From assembly GCA_016721425.1 (NCBI GenBank), contig JADKID010000005.1, forward strand, positions 124,001 to 188,000: a DNA stretch of 64,000 bases, read 5' to 3'. Both the position numbers and the translations under genes were made by a program. The DNA comes from Bryobacterales bacterium (GTDB lineage: Bacteria > Acidobacteriota > Terriglobia > Bryobacterales > Bryobacteraceae). The notes under the pieces are model-generated. The model was not told where the DNA came from. It searched no databases and saw only the letters and a list, made by a program, of their open reading frames with translations. Below, piece by piece: positions 1-8,461 of this stretch (positions are counted from its first letter, which is position 1; every line of letters begins with the position of its first letter).

Positions 1-140
1 TCGACAACGGCGGGGACGGTGGCCCATTCAAAGATGCGCCAGTTGTACCACTGGGGGATGTACTGAGGCAGGGCGATGCCGACAGCGAAGGTCGCAATGA
101 CGAGGAACGGTTTGACGGGCCAGGGCGATTGGATCTTCAT
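1..140 (-). CDS. membrane-anchored protein, N-terminal fragment, downstream partner of MBOAT
   Basis: Only the first 46 codons lie inside the window; the gene runs off the left edge. It starts 3 nt after the stop codon of the MBOAT gene on the same strand, so the two are very likely co-transcribed. The visible N-terminus has a hydrophobic segment at about residues 11-24, fitting a signal anchor or signal peptide, followed by a Trp/Tyr-rich stretch. In alginate-type O-acetylation systems the MBOAT gene is often followed by an AlgJ/AlgX-like periplasmic acetyltransferase. Position suggests that role, but no catalytic motif can be seen, so the function is inferred from context only. Confidence 0.6.
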   Translation of the reverse strand, partial: MKIQSPWPVKPFLVIATFAVGIALPQYIPQWYNWRIFEWATVPAVV

Positions 141-143
141 GCG

Positions 144-1553
144 TCAGAACTTGGTATAGAGGAATGGCGCTGCGCCGGTGACGGCGACGTATTGAATGGC
201 GAGCACCAGGGCGGCGAGAGCGGCGGCCTGGGCGAAGAAAGGCGAGCGGATGTAGAGGCTCGCCAGGAATTCGTAGATGCGTTTGGGTAGGTAGTGGGCG
301 ATGGCGGCGATGGCCAGCACCACGGCGATGGGCATGGAGATATTGGCGAGGCTGACGGTGAGGGAGGCGATGCGGGCCAGGACCTCCATGGCGTTTTCGA
401 GGGACGAGGCGCGGAAGAAGACCCAGGCGAGGATGACGAAGTGGGTGGTGAGGAGGCGCGAAGCCACACGCACGGCTAGGTTGGCGGAGGCGGGCTTGTT
501 GCCGCGCAGGGTGCGCCAGCCGTGGTGGAAGGCGAGCGCGGCGCCGTGGAGCGCGCCCCAGATGACGAAGTTCCAACTGGCGCCGTGCCAGAGGCCGCCC
601 AGCAGCATGGTGAAGAAGAGATTGAAGTAGGTGAAGACCTTCCACTTGGAGCGCAGGCCGGGGAGAGAGAAGTAGAGGTAATCGCGCAGCCAGTTGGAGA
701 GGGAGATGTGCCAGCGCCGCCAGAACTCACTGATATTGAGGGCGAGGTAGGGGCGGTTGAAGTTCTCGGGGAGTTTCAGTCCAAGCAGGAGAGCGCTGCC
801 GATGGCGATATCGGAGTAGCCGGAGAAATCGTAGTAGAGCTGGAGGGCGTAGGCGTAGACGCCGATGAGGGCCTCCATGCCGGTGTAGAGATTGGGCGTA
901 TCGAAGACGCGGTTGACGAGGTTTTCGGCGAGGTAATCGGCGATGAGGAACTTCTTCATCAGGCCGAGGCCGATGCGGAAGAGCGCCTTGCCGCCATCCT
1001 CGGAGGAGAGTGTGCGGCCTACCTTTTCGAGCTGCGGAGCGAGGGCGAGGACGCGGGTGATGGGGCCGGAGAGCGTGGTGGGGAAGAAGCTGACGGCGGT
1101 CATGTGGGTGAGCAGGCTGCGGACCGGCTTGCCGTCTTTGCGGTAGAGATCGATGGTGTAGGTAAGGGACTGGAAGCAGTAGAACGAGATGCCGAGGGGG
1201 AAGGTCCAGTGCCAGGCGGGCGCCTTGGTTTGCGCGATGCCGGCGTAGGTGGCCAGGAAGAAGGGCATGTACTTGAACGTGGCGAGGATGCCGAGGTTCA
1301 TGAACACGCTCAGGCTGACGAGGGAGCGCCGGAGCCAGGGGGCCTGGGCGCTGCCGAGGCCGCGCCCGATGAGGTAATCCAGGAACGAAGCGCCGGGGAT
1401 GAGGATCAGGTAGAAGAGATCCCACTTGGCGTAGAAGAAGTAGTTGGCGAACAGCAGCACGGAGAGACCGGCGACGCGCCATCGCTGGAGCGGCCAGTAG
1501 AGCAGGAACAGTCCCGTTAGGAAGACGAAGTAGACAGTGCTGGAAAGGAGCAT
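144..1553 (-). CDS. MBOAT family O-acyltransferase (AlgI/DltB-like)
   Basis: Polytopic membrane O-acyltransferase that, in this family, passes acyl groups across the inner membrane for acetylation of an exported polysaccharide or envelope polymer. The 469-residue length is normal for AlgI-like proteins and the chain is hydrophobic throughout. The family signature FWRRWHISLSNWLRDYLY lies at about residues 275-292, and the invariant catalytic histidine is in LWHGASWNF near residue 321. The start is the ATG at 1553, though no convincing ribosome binding site precedes it. The next gene on the strand begins 3 nt after the stop and is probably its extracytoplasmic partner. The acylated substrate cannot be told from the sequence. 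Confidence 0.93.
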   Translation of the reverse strand: MLLSSTVYFVFLTGLFLLYWPLQRWRVAGLSVLLFANYFFYAKWDLFYLILIPGASFLDYLIGRGLGSAQAPWLRRSLVSLSVFMNLGILATFKYMPFFLATYAGIAQTKAPAWHWTFPLGISFYCFQSLTYTIDLYRKDGKPVRSLLTHMTAVSFFPTTLSGPITRVLALAPQLEKVGRTLSSEDGGKALFRIGLGLMKKFLIADYLAENLVNRVFDTPNLYTGMEALIGVYAYALQLYYDFSGYSDIAIGSALLLGLKLPENFNRPYLALNISEFWRRWHISLSNWLRDYLYFSLPGLRSKWKVFTYFNLFFTMLLGGLWHGASWNFVIWGALHGAALAFHHGWRTLRGNKPASANLAVRVASRLLTTHFVILAWVFFRASSLENAMEVLARIASLTVSLANISMPIAVVLAIAAIAHYLPKRIYEFLASLYIRSPFFAQAAALAALVLAIQYVAVTGAAPFLYTKF

Positions 1554-1578
1554 GCGAGCGCGGCTGCGGGAACCTCCA

Positions 1579-2595
1579 TTATAGAGGTTTGTATACCTTT
1601 TTCGCGCCGTTTCGTGTGTTGGTGACGGTCATCGTACGGTTTTTTGCAGCCTCCACCTCGATGTTGGCGCCCTGGCACTTCTCTTCGAGGTTGGCGATGC
1701 GAGCTTCGGGGACATTGGCCTCCTTGGCCCCGGCGATGGAGAAGTGGACCTGCCAGAGATCCTCGAGGCCGGGCGAGGCGGAGACGATCTTCCAGACGGA
1801 GGGGGAGCCGCCTTTTTTGGCTCCGTTGTTCATGACGGCAACGCGGGGGTGGAGGCCGTGGACGATGGCGGCGGGGCCGGAGGCGTCGAAGCCGTGGTGA
1901 GTGGTGAGGTAGAGATCGACGGGGCCGATCATGTGATCGGGGCAGGCGATATCGAGTTCCTTGTTCCAGGTGAGATCGCCGAGATCGACGAAGCGGAACT
2001 TGCCGTAGGTGATGAGGACGCCGATGGAACGGCCGTTTTCGGTGGTGTCGTCGGCTTTGCGAGTCTCCTGGGCGCAGAGGGGATTTTTCTGGCCACCGCC
2101 CTTGAGGGGCTTGGTGATGCGCTCGCCGCGGGCGGTGATGACCTCCACGTGGATGTCCTTGAAGGGCAGGGTGTCGCCGGGCTTGACGGTGAGGCGTTTG
2201 GCGCCGGAGGCGAGGACTTTCTGGAAGCCGGCTTCGAGCTCTTTGGCGCCGCGATTGGTTTCGGTGTTGGCGCCGTGATCGATGAGGGTGCCGATGGGGA
2301 ATTTGGCGGCAAGTTCAGGGACGCCGCCGACGTGATCGAGGTGGTAGTGGGTGACGAGGAGGTAATCGATCTTGTTGAGGCCGAGCTTTTTGGCGGCGGC
2401 GATGATGCGGTCTGAATCGCGGCCGCTGCTGGTGGGCCAACCGGCGTCGATGAGGAGGGACTGGCCTGAGGGAGTGACGAGGAGGGTGGCCTGGCCGCCT
2501 TCGACATCGACGAAGGTGATTTTGAGGTCGTTCTTCGCGGCGGGGAGGGGGGCGACGGCGAGGAGGGCGAGCAGCAGCAGGGAGAGCGTACGCAT
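1579..2595 (-). CDS. secreted metallo-beta-lactamase-fold hydrolase (ComEC C-terminal-like)
   Basis: Exported protein of 338 residues. A cleavable signal peptide (residues 1 to about 20, ending LPAAK) precedes a metallo-beta-lactamase domain. The metal-binding motif is THYHLDHVGG near residues 82-91; an upstream LLIDAGWP strand and later Asp/His residues (VDLGDLTW, TTHHGFDASG) fit the rest of the two-metal site. The overall form resembles the soluble domain of ComEC and related exported hydrolases. The substrate is unknown. The gene stands alone: it is divergent from the oxidoreductase at 2705 and 25 nt upstream of the MBOAT gene on the same strand, so it may lead that operon. Confidence 0.88.
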   Translation of the reverse strand: MRTLSLLLLALLAVAPLPAAKNDLKITFVDVEGGQATLLVTPSGQSLLIDAGWPTSSGRDSDRIIAAAKKLGLNKIDYLLVTHYHLDHVGGVPELAAKFPIGTLIDHGANTETNRGAKELEAGFQKVLASGAKRLTVKPGDTLPFKDIHVEVITARGERITKPLKGGGQKNPLCAQETRKADDTTENGRSIGVLITYGKFRFVDLGDLTWNKELDIACPDHMIGPVDLYLTTHHGFDASGPAAIVHGLHPRVAVMNNGAKKGGSPSVWKIVSASPGLEDLWQVHFSIAGAKEANVPEARIANLEEKCQGANIEVEAAKNRTMTVTNTRNGAKKVYKPL

Positions 2596-2704
2596 GGCGG
2601 CATCCTATCACAGGACGATGCGCTACCCGGCGTGGGCGTGGTTTGGATATGCTAGTGGGTCGGGGTCAAATCAGGCCTTTTTCTAGACAAGGAGCATCCC
2701 ACCC

Positions 2705-3976
2705 ATGAGCCAGGAACTCTCTCGCCGCAGCTTCGCTCTCAAGGCCGCCGCACTCGCCGCCGCCCCAGCCGTATTGCCCGCGTTGGGCGCCAACAGCAGG
2801 GTATCGCTGGGCGTGATCGGAACCGGCGGACGCGGCTACTATCTGACACAGCGCGCCTATGCCGGCAACGCCGGCCGTTTCCAGGTGGAGGCGGTGTGCG
2901 ACACATTCACGGGCAATCTTGCCCGGGGCAAGGATCTGGTGCAGACGCAGGGCAAGAACGTCCCCAAGACGTATGTGGACTACAAGGAACTGCTGGCGGA
3001 TAAGTCGATTGATGCCGTGATCATCGCCACGCCGGAGCACCTGCACCACCGCATGCTGCTGGACGCGTTGGCGGCCGGCAAGAACGTGTACGTGGAGAAG
3101 CCGCTGGCGCACACGGTGGAAGAGGCGCAGGAGATCATGAAGGCGGTGGCGAAAAGCAAGAGCGTGGTGCAGGTCGGCACGCAGAACCGCTCCAACAGCC
3201 TGTATCAGATGGCGAAGACGATGATCGGCCAGGGGCTGATTGGCGATTGCCACTATGTGCGCGCGTTCTGGTATCGCAACCAACTGCCGAACGGCGCGGG
3301 CGCGTGGCGCTACAGCATGCCGCCTGATGCCAACGAAACGAACATGGATTTCAAACGGTTCCTGGGACCGGCGCAGGCGCGTGCGTTCAACAAGCCGCGC
3401 TATTTCCAATGGCGGCTGTATTGGGACTACTCCTCCGGCATCGCGACGGACCTGATGGTGCACCAGACGGACATCACGGCGTTCGTGATGAACAAAGGGA
3501 TTCCGGACAGCGTGGTGACCACCGGCGGAGTGAACCGCTGGACGGAGAACGACGACCGGGAAGTGCCGGATACGTGGAGCGTGTTGATGGACTACGGCGA
3601 CAAGTTCCACATCAACTACTCGTGCTACCTGGGCAACTCGAAGTTCGGGTATGGCGAGCAGTTCATGGGCAACGACGGCACCATCGAGATCATCAGCCGG
3701 CAGACGTTGAACTTCTATCCGGAGGCGTATCCGGGGGTGAATGACACGATCAAGGCGCGCAAAGAACTCTCGATCACGATTCCGAACAATGACAATCTGG
3801 CCGTGGAAGCGCATATCCGGAACTTCCTGAACTCGATCATGGGGATTGAGAAGCCGATTGCGCCGCCGTCGGCGGGGTATGAGGCGGCGATACCGGGCTT
3901 CCTTTCGGTGATGAGCTACCGGACGGGCAAGAAGATGTTGTGGGATCACAAGGCCGACAAGTACACGTCGGCATAA
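2705..3976 (+). CDS. Tat-exported Gfo/Idh/MocA family oxidoreductase
   Basis: NAD(P)-dependent oxidoreductase, probably acting on a sugar or sugar acid outside the cytoplasm. A twin-arginine signal (SRRSFALKAAALAAAP, residues 6-21) precedes the Rossmann domain, with GVIGTGGRG near residue 38 as the dinucleotide-binding loop. The family EKP motif is in YVEKPLAHTVEEA, and a C-terminal Gfo/Idh domain follows; the 423-residue length is typical for Tat-dependent members common in Acidobacteria, Planctomycetes and Verrucomicrobia. An AAGGAG ribosome binding site precedes the ATG. A strong intrinsic terminator follows 25 nt after the stop, so this is a single-gene unit. The substrate is unknown. Confidence 0.93.
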   Translation: MSQELSRRSFALKAAALAAAPAVLPALGANSRVSLGVIGTGGRGYYLTQRAYAGNAGRFQVEAVCDTFTGNLARGKDLVQTQGKNVPKTYVDYKELLADKSIDAVIIATPEHLHHRMLLDALAAGKNVYVEKPLAHTVEEAQEIMKAVAKSKSVVQVGTQNRSNSLYQMAKTMIGQGLIGDCHYVRAFWYRNQLPNGAGAWRYSMPPDANETNMDFKRFLGPAQARAFNKPRYFQWRLYWDYSSGIATDLMVHQTDITAFVMNKGIPDSVVTTGGVNRWTENDDREVPDTWSVLMDYGDKFHINYSCYLGNSKFGYGEQFMGNDGTIEIISRQTLNFYPEAYPGVNDTIKARKELSITIPNNDNLAVEAHIRNFLNSIMGIEKPIAPPSAGYEAAIPGFLSVMSYRTGKKMLWDHKADKYTSA

Positions 3977-4001
3977 CGGTCCGGTTCAGTTTCGATGAGA
4001 G

Positions 4002-4032
4002 AGGCCTCGCTGGGAAGCGGGGCCTTTTTTTT
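4002..4032 (+). terminator. intrinsic terminator of the Gfo/Idh/MocA gene
   Basis: A 10-bp stem (arms 4002-4011 and 4016-4025, one G-U wobble) with a GGGA loop is followed directly by eight T residues (4025-4032). It lies 25 nt after the stop of the plus-strand oxidoreductase gene. This is the clearest intrinsic terminator in the window. Confidence 0.9.
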
Positions 4033-4106
4033 GATTCAAGCGCGACCTCGCCCTGCTGTGGACCACCGCTTGCTGACGCGCGCGGCTCAGAACCGAGCCA
4101 CGGAGG

Positions 4107-4685
4107 TCAGCGGACGGTGACGGCGAAATCGACATCGAGGATGACGGCTTCGCGGCCGACTTTGACCTGGCGGAACTCGAAGGTGGAAACATCGCGGAGG
4201 AAGCCGGCCTTGGGGTCTTTCTGTTCCAGCAGTTCGCGGGCGCGGGCGGCGACATCGAGTCCGAACTGGCGTTCCAGGCTGTCGCGGAGGGCAGCGCTGA
4301 CGCGGCGGGTGTAGAAGGAGTTTTTGCCGCCGGTGTCCACCTTGACGTCGGCGAGGGTGAGGACTCCGCGTTTGACGACGGGGGTGGCGGCGATGGTGAG
4401 ATCGATCTCGTCGCCAAGGCCGACGCAGCGGCCCAGGACGTCGAAGGCTTTGCGGCCGGAGAAGCGGGCCTTGATGATGAGGAGGCCGTTCCATTCGCCG
4501 ACGCGGGGCGTTTCGAGGTAGGCGTAATCGCAGCGGTGGGCGCGATCGCCGCTGACGTAGCGGCGGCCTTCCTGGGTGAAGACCTGCTCGGCCATGAGGC
4601 GTTGGACAACGGGGAAGGTGATGCGGACCTCGGCGGCGGAGGCCGCGGAGGCGCAGAGGGTCAGAACGAGCAGGGCGCGGCGCAC
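4107..4685 (-). CDS. small exported protein of unknown function
   Basis: I do not recognise this family. The GTG at 4685 is the preferred start because a GAGG ribosome binding site lies 9 nt upstream; an in-frame TTG at 4700 overlaps the upstream SDR stop by 4 nt and is the alternative. The product is about 192 residues with a signal peptide (hydrophobic to about residue 16, ending ASAAE). The mature part is a mix of beta strands and a helical segment (RDSLERQFGLDVAARARELL), with a single Cys pair in the first half (HRCDY, GRCVG). It is coupled to the SDR gene just upstream, so the two are probably co-expressed. Confidence 0.75.
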   Translation of the reverse strand: MRRALLVLTLCASAASAAEVRITFPVVQRLMAEQVFTQEGRRYVSGDRAHRCDYAYLETPRVGEWNGLLIIKARFSGRKAFDVLGRCVGLGDEIDLTIAATPVVKRGVLTLADVKVDTGGKNSFYTRRVSAALRDSLERQFGLDVAARARELLEQKDPKAGFLRDVSTFEFRQVKVGREAVILDVDFAVTVR

Positions 4686-4696
4686 GGCTGGGTTCC

Positions 4697-5518
4697 TCAA
4701 ACCTTCTGCAGCCGGCGAAGGGTGAAGATCTCGCTATGGGCGTTGGCGTGTTCGAGGCGGCGCAGATCGTCGGAGACGGAGATGAGCTTACCGCTGATGT
4801 GATTGGAGCGGTCTGAGCAGAGGAACTGGGCGAGGTGGATCTGTTTATCGGGGGAGACGCCGCCGGAGGTGCGGACCTGGGAGGCCTCCTGCGACTCCTT
4901 CCAGCCGGCGCGATCGCCGGCGCTGAGGATCTCGTCGGTGAGGCTGGTATAGGTGAGGCCGGGATTCATGCAATTGACCTGGATGTTGGAATCGCGGACC
5001 TCTTCGGCGAGGGTTTCGGCGAGGCGTACGAGGGCGGCCTGAGTGGCGCTGTAGCCGCTGAGATTGACGCGGGGCCCCTCGGCGCCGGGTCCGACGAGGA
5101 GGATGATCTTGCCGGAGCGGCGTTCGAGCATGGATGGCAGGACGGCGCGGCAGACGTGCATGGCGCCGACGACATTGGTGGAGACGGCATCGGACCAGGC
5201 TTTGGGGTTGGAGAGGGAGAGTGGGCCGACCTCGCCGAGGCAGCCGTGGGCGCAGACGAGGATCTGGACGGGGCCGAAGTGAACGGACATTTTATCGACG
5301 GCGGCGCAGACTTCTTCGTAATCGCGGACGTCGGTGCGGAGGCGGATGGCTGCGCCGCCGGCGTGCTCAATTTCGAGAGCGGCGAGATCGAGCTCTGCCT
5401 TGGTACGAGCAAGCAAGCCAACGCGGGCGCCGGCGTGGGCAAAGCCCAGAGCGAGACGCTTGCCGATCCCGCGCCCGGCGCCGGTGATCAATATCGATTT
5501 TTCTTTGAACGGACGCAC
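4697..5518 (-). CDS. short-chain dehydrogenase/reductase family protein with incomplete catalytic tetrad
   Basis: Classical SDR fold of 273 residues. The cofactor-binding motif ITGAGRGIG (residues 11-19) and the structural Asn (TNVVGAM, N115) are intact, so nucleotide binding is likely. The catalytic Tyr156 is present in GYSATQAAL, but the invariant Lys four residues later is Gln160 (codon CAG at 5039-5041), and the usual Ser near residue 143 is replaced in LLVGPG. The NAG motif is also changed to AHG. The protein may therefore be a catalytically altered or regulatory SDR. GTG start at 5518. The downstream exported protein is translationally coupled. Confidence 0.88.
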   Translation of the reverse strand: MRPFKEKSILITGAGRGIGKRLALGFAHAGARVGLLARTKAELDLAALEIEHAGGAAIRLRTDVRDYEEVCAAVDKMSVHFGPVQILVCAHGCLGEVGPLSLSNPKAWSDAVSTNVVGAMHVCRAVLPSMLERRSGKIILLVGPGAEGPRVNLSGYSATQAALVRLAETLAEEVRDSNIQVNCMNPGLTYTSLTDEILSAGDRAGWKESQEASQVRTSGGVSPDKQIHLAQFLCSDRSNHISGKLISVSDDLRRLEHANAHSEIFTLRRLQKV

Positions 5519-5567
5519 AGATGGAAATTACCCACCCCGATCCTAGCAGAATGGCATCGACGGGAAG

Positions 5568-6599
5568 TCAATTGGGTCTGCGCTCTTTGCGGGCGTAGAG
5601 GACGCTATCGGCGCGGGCGAGCAACTGATCGGCGGTTTCGCCGGGTTTGTGTTCGGCGACGCCGAGGGAGAGGCCGAGATTGACGCGAACGGTGCGGGGC
5701 TCCATTTTGAGGACGTACTCGCCGTGGAGGGCTTGTTCGAGGAGTTGTGCGCGTTTCATGGCGTCGCGGAGGGCACAGGGGAGGAGGACGACGAATTCGT
5801 CGCCGCCCCAGCGGGCGGAGGTATCGTCGTTGCGCATATTGCCTTTGAGGCGTTGGGCGAAGGCGCGGAGGAGTTCGTCGCCGGCGAGGTGGCCGTAGTG
5901 ATCGTTGATCATCTTGAAGCGTTCGAGATCCATCATGAGCAGGCAGAAGACGGCGCCGCTCCCGATGAGGGCCTGGACGCGCTGTTCGAGCATGCGGCGA
6001 TTGGCGAGGCCGGTGAGTGTATCGCGGTTGGCCATCTCCTCGGCCTCATCGAGTTTGCGGCGGTAGTGGCTCATCTCGGTATCGAGCTCCTGGACGAGTT
6101 GGCGGTTTTCCTCGCGCATCTCGTCGACGAGGCGCCCCAGTTCGTTGACCTGCTGGAGGATGCGGCTGCGGAACTCGGCGACATTTTCGAGGGAGGCAGC
6201 GGTTTCGAGGCCTTGCTTGACGCCGATGAAGCGGCTCTCGCGAGCGTCGCCGCGGCGGACCATGGATTGGGTGGTCTGTTCGAGGAGCTTGAGGACTTCG
6301 GCCAGTTCGATGCGTCCGGCGAGTTGGCGCTGGATGCGATCCGAGGCGAGGCGGAGGGAGCTATCGAGGCTGCCGCGGGCGCCATCCAGCGCAGCTTCGT
6401 CGGGTTTGGCTTTCAGGCGCAGGCTCTCGGGTTGAAGAGTGAGCGGCGGCTCGCCGAGTTTGGCGGCGCATTGTTGGAAGACATGCTCCTCCACGCCCGA
6501 GAGAGCGGCCAGGTAGCACTTGAGTGCTTTTTGAAACAACGCATCCTGGCGGTCCAGCGTGTTGAGGCTGTCTCGCAAGCTCACAATCTCGTGGGCCAT
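5568..6599 (-). CDS. diguanylate cyclase (GGDEF domain) with helical N-terminus
   Basis: Cytoplasmic protein predicted to make cyclic di-GMP from two GTP. The N-terminal half (to about residue 190) is helical and coiled-coil-like without membrane segments. A complete GGDEF domain follows: the active-site GGDEF is near residue 264, and an RxxD inhibitory site (RNDD) lies exactly five residues upstream, so product inhibition is expected. The ATG at 6599 is preferred; an in-frame GTG at 6623 would add eight residues but has no ribosome binding site. The gene is divergent from infA and is followed 49 nt later by the SDR gene on the same strand. Confidence 0.9.
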   Translation of the reverse strand: MAHEIVSLRDSLNTLDRQDALFQKALKCYLAALSGVEEHVFQQCAAKLGEPPLTLQPESLRLKAKPDEAALDGARGSLDSSLRLASDRIQRQLAGRIELAEVLKLLEQTTQSMVRRGDARESRFIGVKQGLETAASLENVAEFRSRILQQVNELGRLVDEMREENRQLVQELDTEMSHYRRKLDEAEEMANRDTLTGLANRRMLEQRVQALIGSGAVFCLLMMDLERFKMINDHYGHLAGDELLRAFAQRLKGNMRNDDTSARWGGDEFVVLLPCALRDAMKRAQLLEQALHGEYVLKMEPRTVRVNLGLSLGVAEHKPGETADQLLARADSVLYARKERRPN

Positions 6600-6783
6600 C
6601 TTTGGTTTCGATTCTCCTGACACCCATATCGGTGCAGATTGAGTAAAGATAAGGAAACTTCGAGCAGGGGGTGGCAGGTGCAGGCGGCGCGGCGGGAGCG
6701 GGCGTCCTCATACTGGGCTATACTGTGATTGCGCGAGTGCCGTGAAGGGCACCTGTGCGCCAATTCATACATAGTGGAGGAAG

Positions 6784-7002
6784 ATGAGTAAAGAAGATTG
6801 CATTGAAGTGACCGGGACTGTGGTTGAGAAGTTCCCCAGTGGTCTGTTCAGTGTCCAGCTCGACGCGGAACGTCTGGTTCTGGCGCATCTTGCAGGCAAG
6901 CTCCGCCGCAACCGGATCCGGGTGCTGGCAGGGGATCGAGTGACGCTTGAGATGTCCCCCTACGACCTGACCAAAGGCCGTATCACCTACCGCCACAAAT
7001 AG
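6784..7002 (+). CDS. infA: translation initiation factor IF-1
   Basis: Seventy-two-residue S1/OB-fold protein, exactly the usual IF-1 length, which binds the ribosomal A site during initiation. Recognisable family features are the start MSKEDCIEVTGTV, the core LAHLAGKLRRNRIRVLAGD, and the end MSPYDLTKGRITYRHK. A TGGAGG ribosome binding site lies just upstream. The gene is not next to secY, map or rpmJ, the usual neighbours in the ribosomal protein operon; here it sits alone between a diguanylate cyclase and a cobalt transporter. A second copy elsewhere in the genome is possible. Confidence 0.97.
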   Translation: MSKEDCIEVTGTVVEKFPSGLFSVQLDAERLVLAHLAGKLRRNRIRVLAGDRVTLEMSPYDLTKGRITYRHK

Positions 7003-7108
7003 ATTTCGAGGCTTCGCGTCCTCGCCCCGCTGACATTTGCCAGCCACGCGCTCGTTCTAACTTCATATTGCCCGCGTCTGGGCACTCCCCATCGAACGTA
7101 AATATTGA

Positions 7109-7798
7109 TCAGCTCTCCCAGTGATGGAGGCGCATGACGTCGGCCACCGGCGCATCGGTGACGATGCGACCGGCCTCGAAGAATACGGCGCGGGGGCAGA
7201 GCAGGCGCGCGAAGGAGGTGTCGTGGGTGACGACGATTTTGGCCTGGGGCAGGCCGGCGAGGAGAGCGGCGAGGTGGCGGCGGGCAGGCGGGTCGAGGTG
7301 GGTGGTGGGCTCGTCGAGGACGAGGATTTCCGGGTCCACGGCGAGGATGCCGGCGAGGGCGACGCGCTGTTTCTCGCCGCCGCTGAGTTGATAGGGCGGG
7401 CGCTCCCAGCCCTCGTGAAGACCGACTTGGCGGAGGGACTGAGCGGCGCGCGATTCGGCGGCGGGGCGGGTGAGACCGGCCTGGAGCGGGCCGAAGCAGA
7501 CGTCGTCGAGGACGGTGGGGCGGAAGAGCTGGTCTTCGGGGTCCTGGAATAGGAAGCCGACTTTGCGGCGGATTTCGCGGAGGTGTCGGGGCTCGGGCGG
7601 GAGTCCGCAGACGCGGAGTTCGCCCTCGCCGCGGAGGATGCCGTTGAGGTGGAGGAGGAAGGTGGTTTTGCCGGAGCCGTTGGGGCCGAGGATGGCGACG
7701 GACTCGCCGGGGTGGAGATGGAAATCGACGCCGCGGAGGGCTTCGAAGCCGGTGTCGTAGCGGTAGCGGAGGCCGCGCGCCTCAACGATGGGGGTCAT
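7109..7798 (-). CDS. cbiO: ECF-type cobalt/nickel transporter ATP-binding protein CbiO
   Basis: ABC ATPase of 229 residues that powers the metal ECF transporter encoded just upstream. Walker A is GPNGSGKTT, the signature is YQLSGGEKQR, Walker B is ILVLDEPTTHLD and the H-loop is VVTHDTS. The QDPEDQLF segment, with an acidic Q-loop, is typical of EcfA/CbiO proteins. It is the last gene of the run cbiM-cbiQ-cbiO on the minus strand, 39 nt after cbiQ. Only one ATPase gene is present, as in most Co/Ni systems, so the protein probably works as a homodimer. Confidence 0.93.
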   Translation of the reverse strand: MTPIVEARGLRYRYDTGFEALRGVDFHLHPGESVAILGPNGSGKTTFLLHLNGILRGEGELRVCGLPPEPRHLREIRRKVGFLFQDPEDQLFRPTVLDDVCFGPLQAGLTRPAAESRAAQSLRQVGLHEGWERPPYQLSGGEKQRVALAGILAVDPEILVLDEPTTHLDPPARRHLAALLAGLPQAKIVVTHDTSFARLLCPRAVFFEAGRIVTDAPVADVMRLHHWES

Positions 7799-7837
7799 GG
7801 GCGCTCCGTGGGGATGGGTGGTTTGGGGCGGCGGGGG

Positions 7838-8461
7838 TCATGCATTTTCCCCGGTGGCTCCGCGGGAGAGCATGGCGCGGTGGATGCGCTCGGCGCGGGC
7901 GTAGGAGCTGGCGAAGAGGACGGCGAGGCTAGCTGCGGAGATGTGGAAAGAGCGCTCGCCGCCGCGGGTGAGGGCCGCGGTTTTCAGGCGCCAGGCCTGG
8001 GCGCCGATGACGCCGAGGTAGCGCCAGGTGAAGTGGGTGACCTCGACGAGCAGGCGGGGGACACCGAAGCGGGCGGCGGTTTCGAGGACGACTTCGAGGG
8101 GGGTGGTGGCCATGAGGAGGCTGACCCAGAGGGCGGAGAGGTAGCTGCGCCAGAGGAGGGCGGCGGCGCGGGGGTAATCGCCCATGAGTGCGGTGACGGC
8201 GGCGAAGATGAGGGTGAAGGGCAGGACGAGGGCAGCGCGGCGGGCGAGGCCTGGGATGGGGACGCGGGCGGCGGCGGCGATGAGGACGGCGAGGGGGAAG
8301 ATGCACCAGGCGCTGCTCCAGAGGCTGGTGAGGATGAGCAGGAAGAAGCAGGCGATGACCTTGCCGCGCGGGTCGAGGCGGTGGATGGCGCTATTGCCGC
8401 GGCTCCACTGATCGAAGACAAAGATGCCGGGGCCTATGCGCTGCGCCACCGGCTGATCCAT
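7838..8461 (-). CDS. cbiQ: ECF transporter transmembrane component CbiQ
   Basis: Integral membrane T-component of 207 residues linking the metal-binding subunit to the ATPase. The N-terminus has the family feature SAIHRLDPRGKVIACF, followed by several membrane helices. The C-terminal cytoplasmic helices contain the conserved Ala-Arg-Gly-type coupling motifs (SSYARAERIHRAMLSRG). The gene overlaps the end of cbiM by 28 nt, which points to translational coupling. Its length is slightly below the usual 220-260 residues of CbiQ but the conserved parts are present. Confidence 0.9.
   Translation of the reverse strand: MDQPVAQRIGPGIFVFDQWSRGNSAIHRLDPRGKVIACFFLLILTSLWSSAWCIFPLAVLIAAAARVPIPGLARRAALVLPFTLIFAAVTALMGDYPRAAALLWRSYLSALWVSLLMATTPLEVVLETAARFGVPRLLVEVTHFTWRYLGVIGAQAWRLKTAALTRGGERSFHISAASLAVLFASSYARAERIHRAMLSRGATGENA

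Noticed and set aside
6719..6724. TATACT as a -10 element for infA
   Set aside because: The hexamer is good but no -35 element is found at 16-18 nt, so it is too weak to list as a promoter.
7009..7026. Hairpin CGAGG/CCTCG between infA and cbiO as a bidirectional terminator
   Set aside because: The stem is only 5 bp and no T-run follows on either strand.
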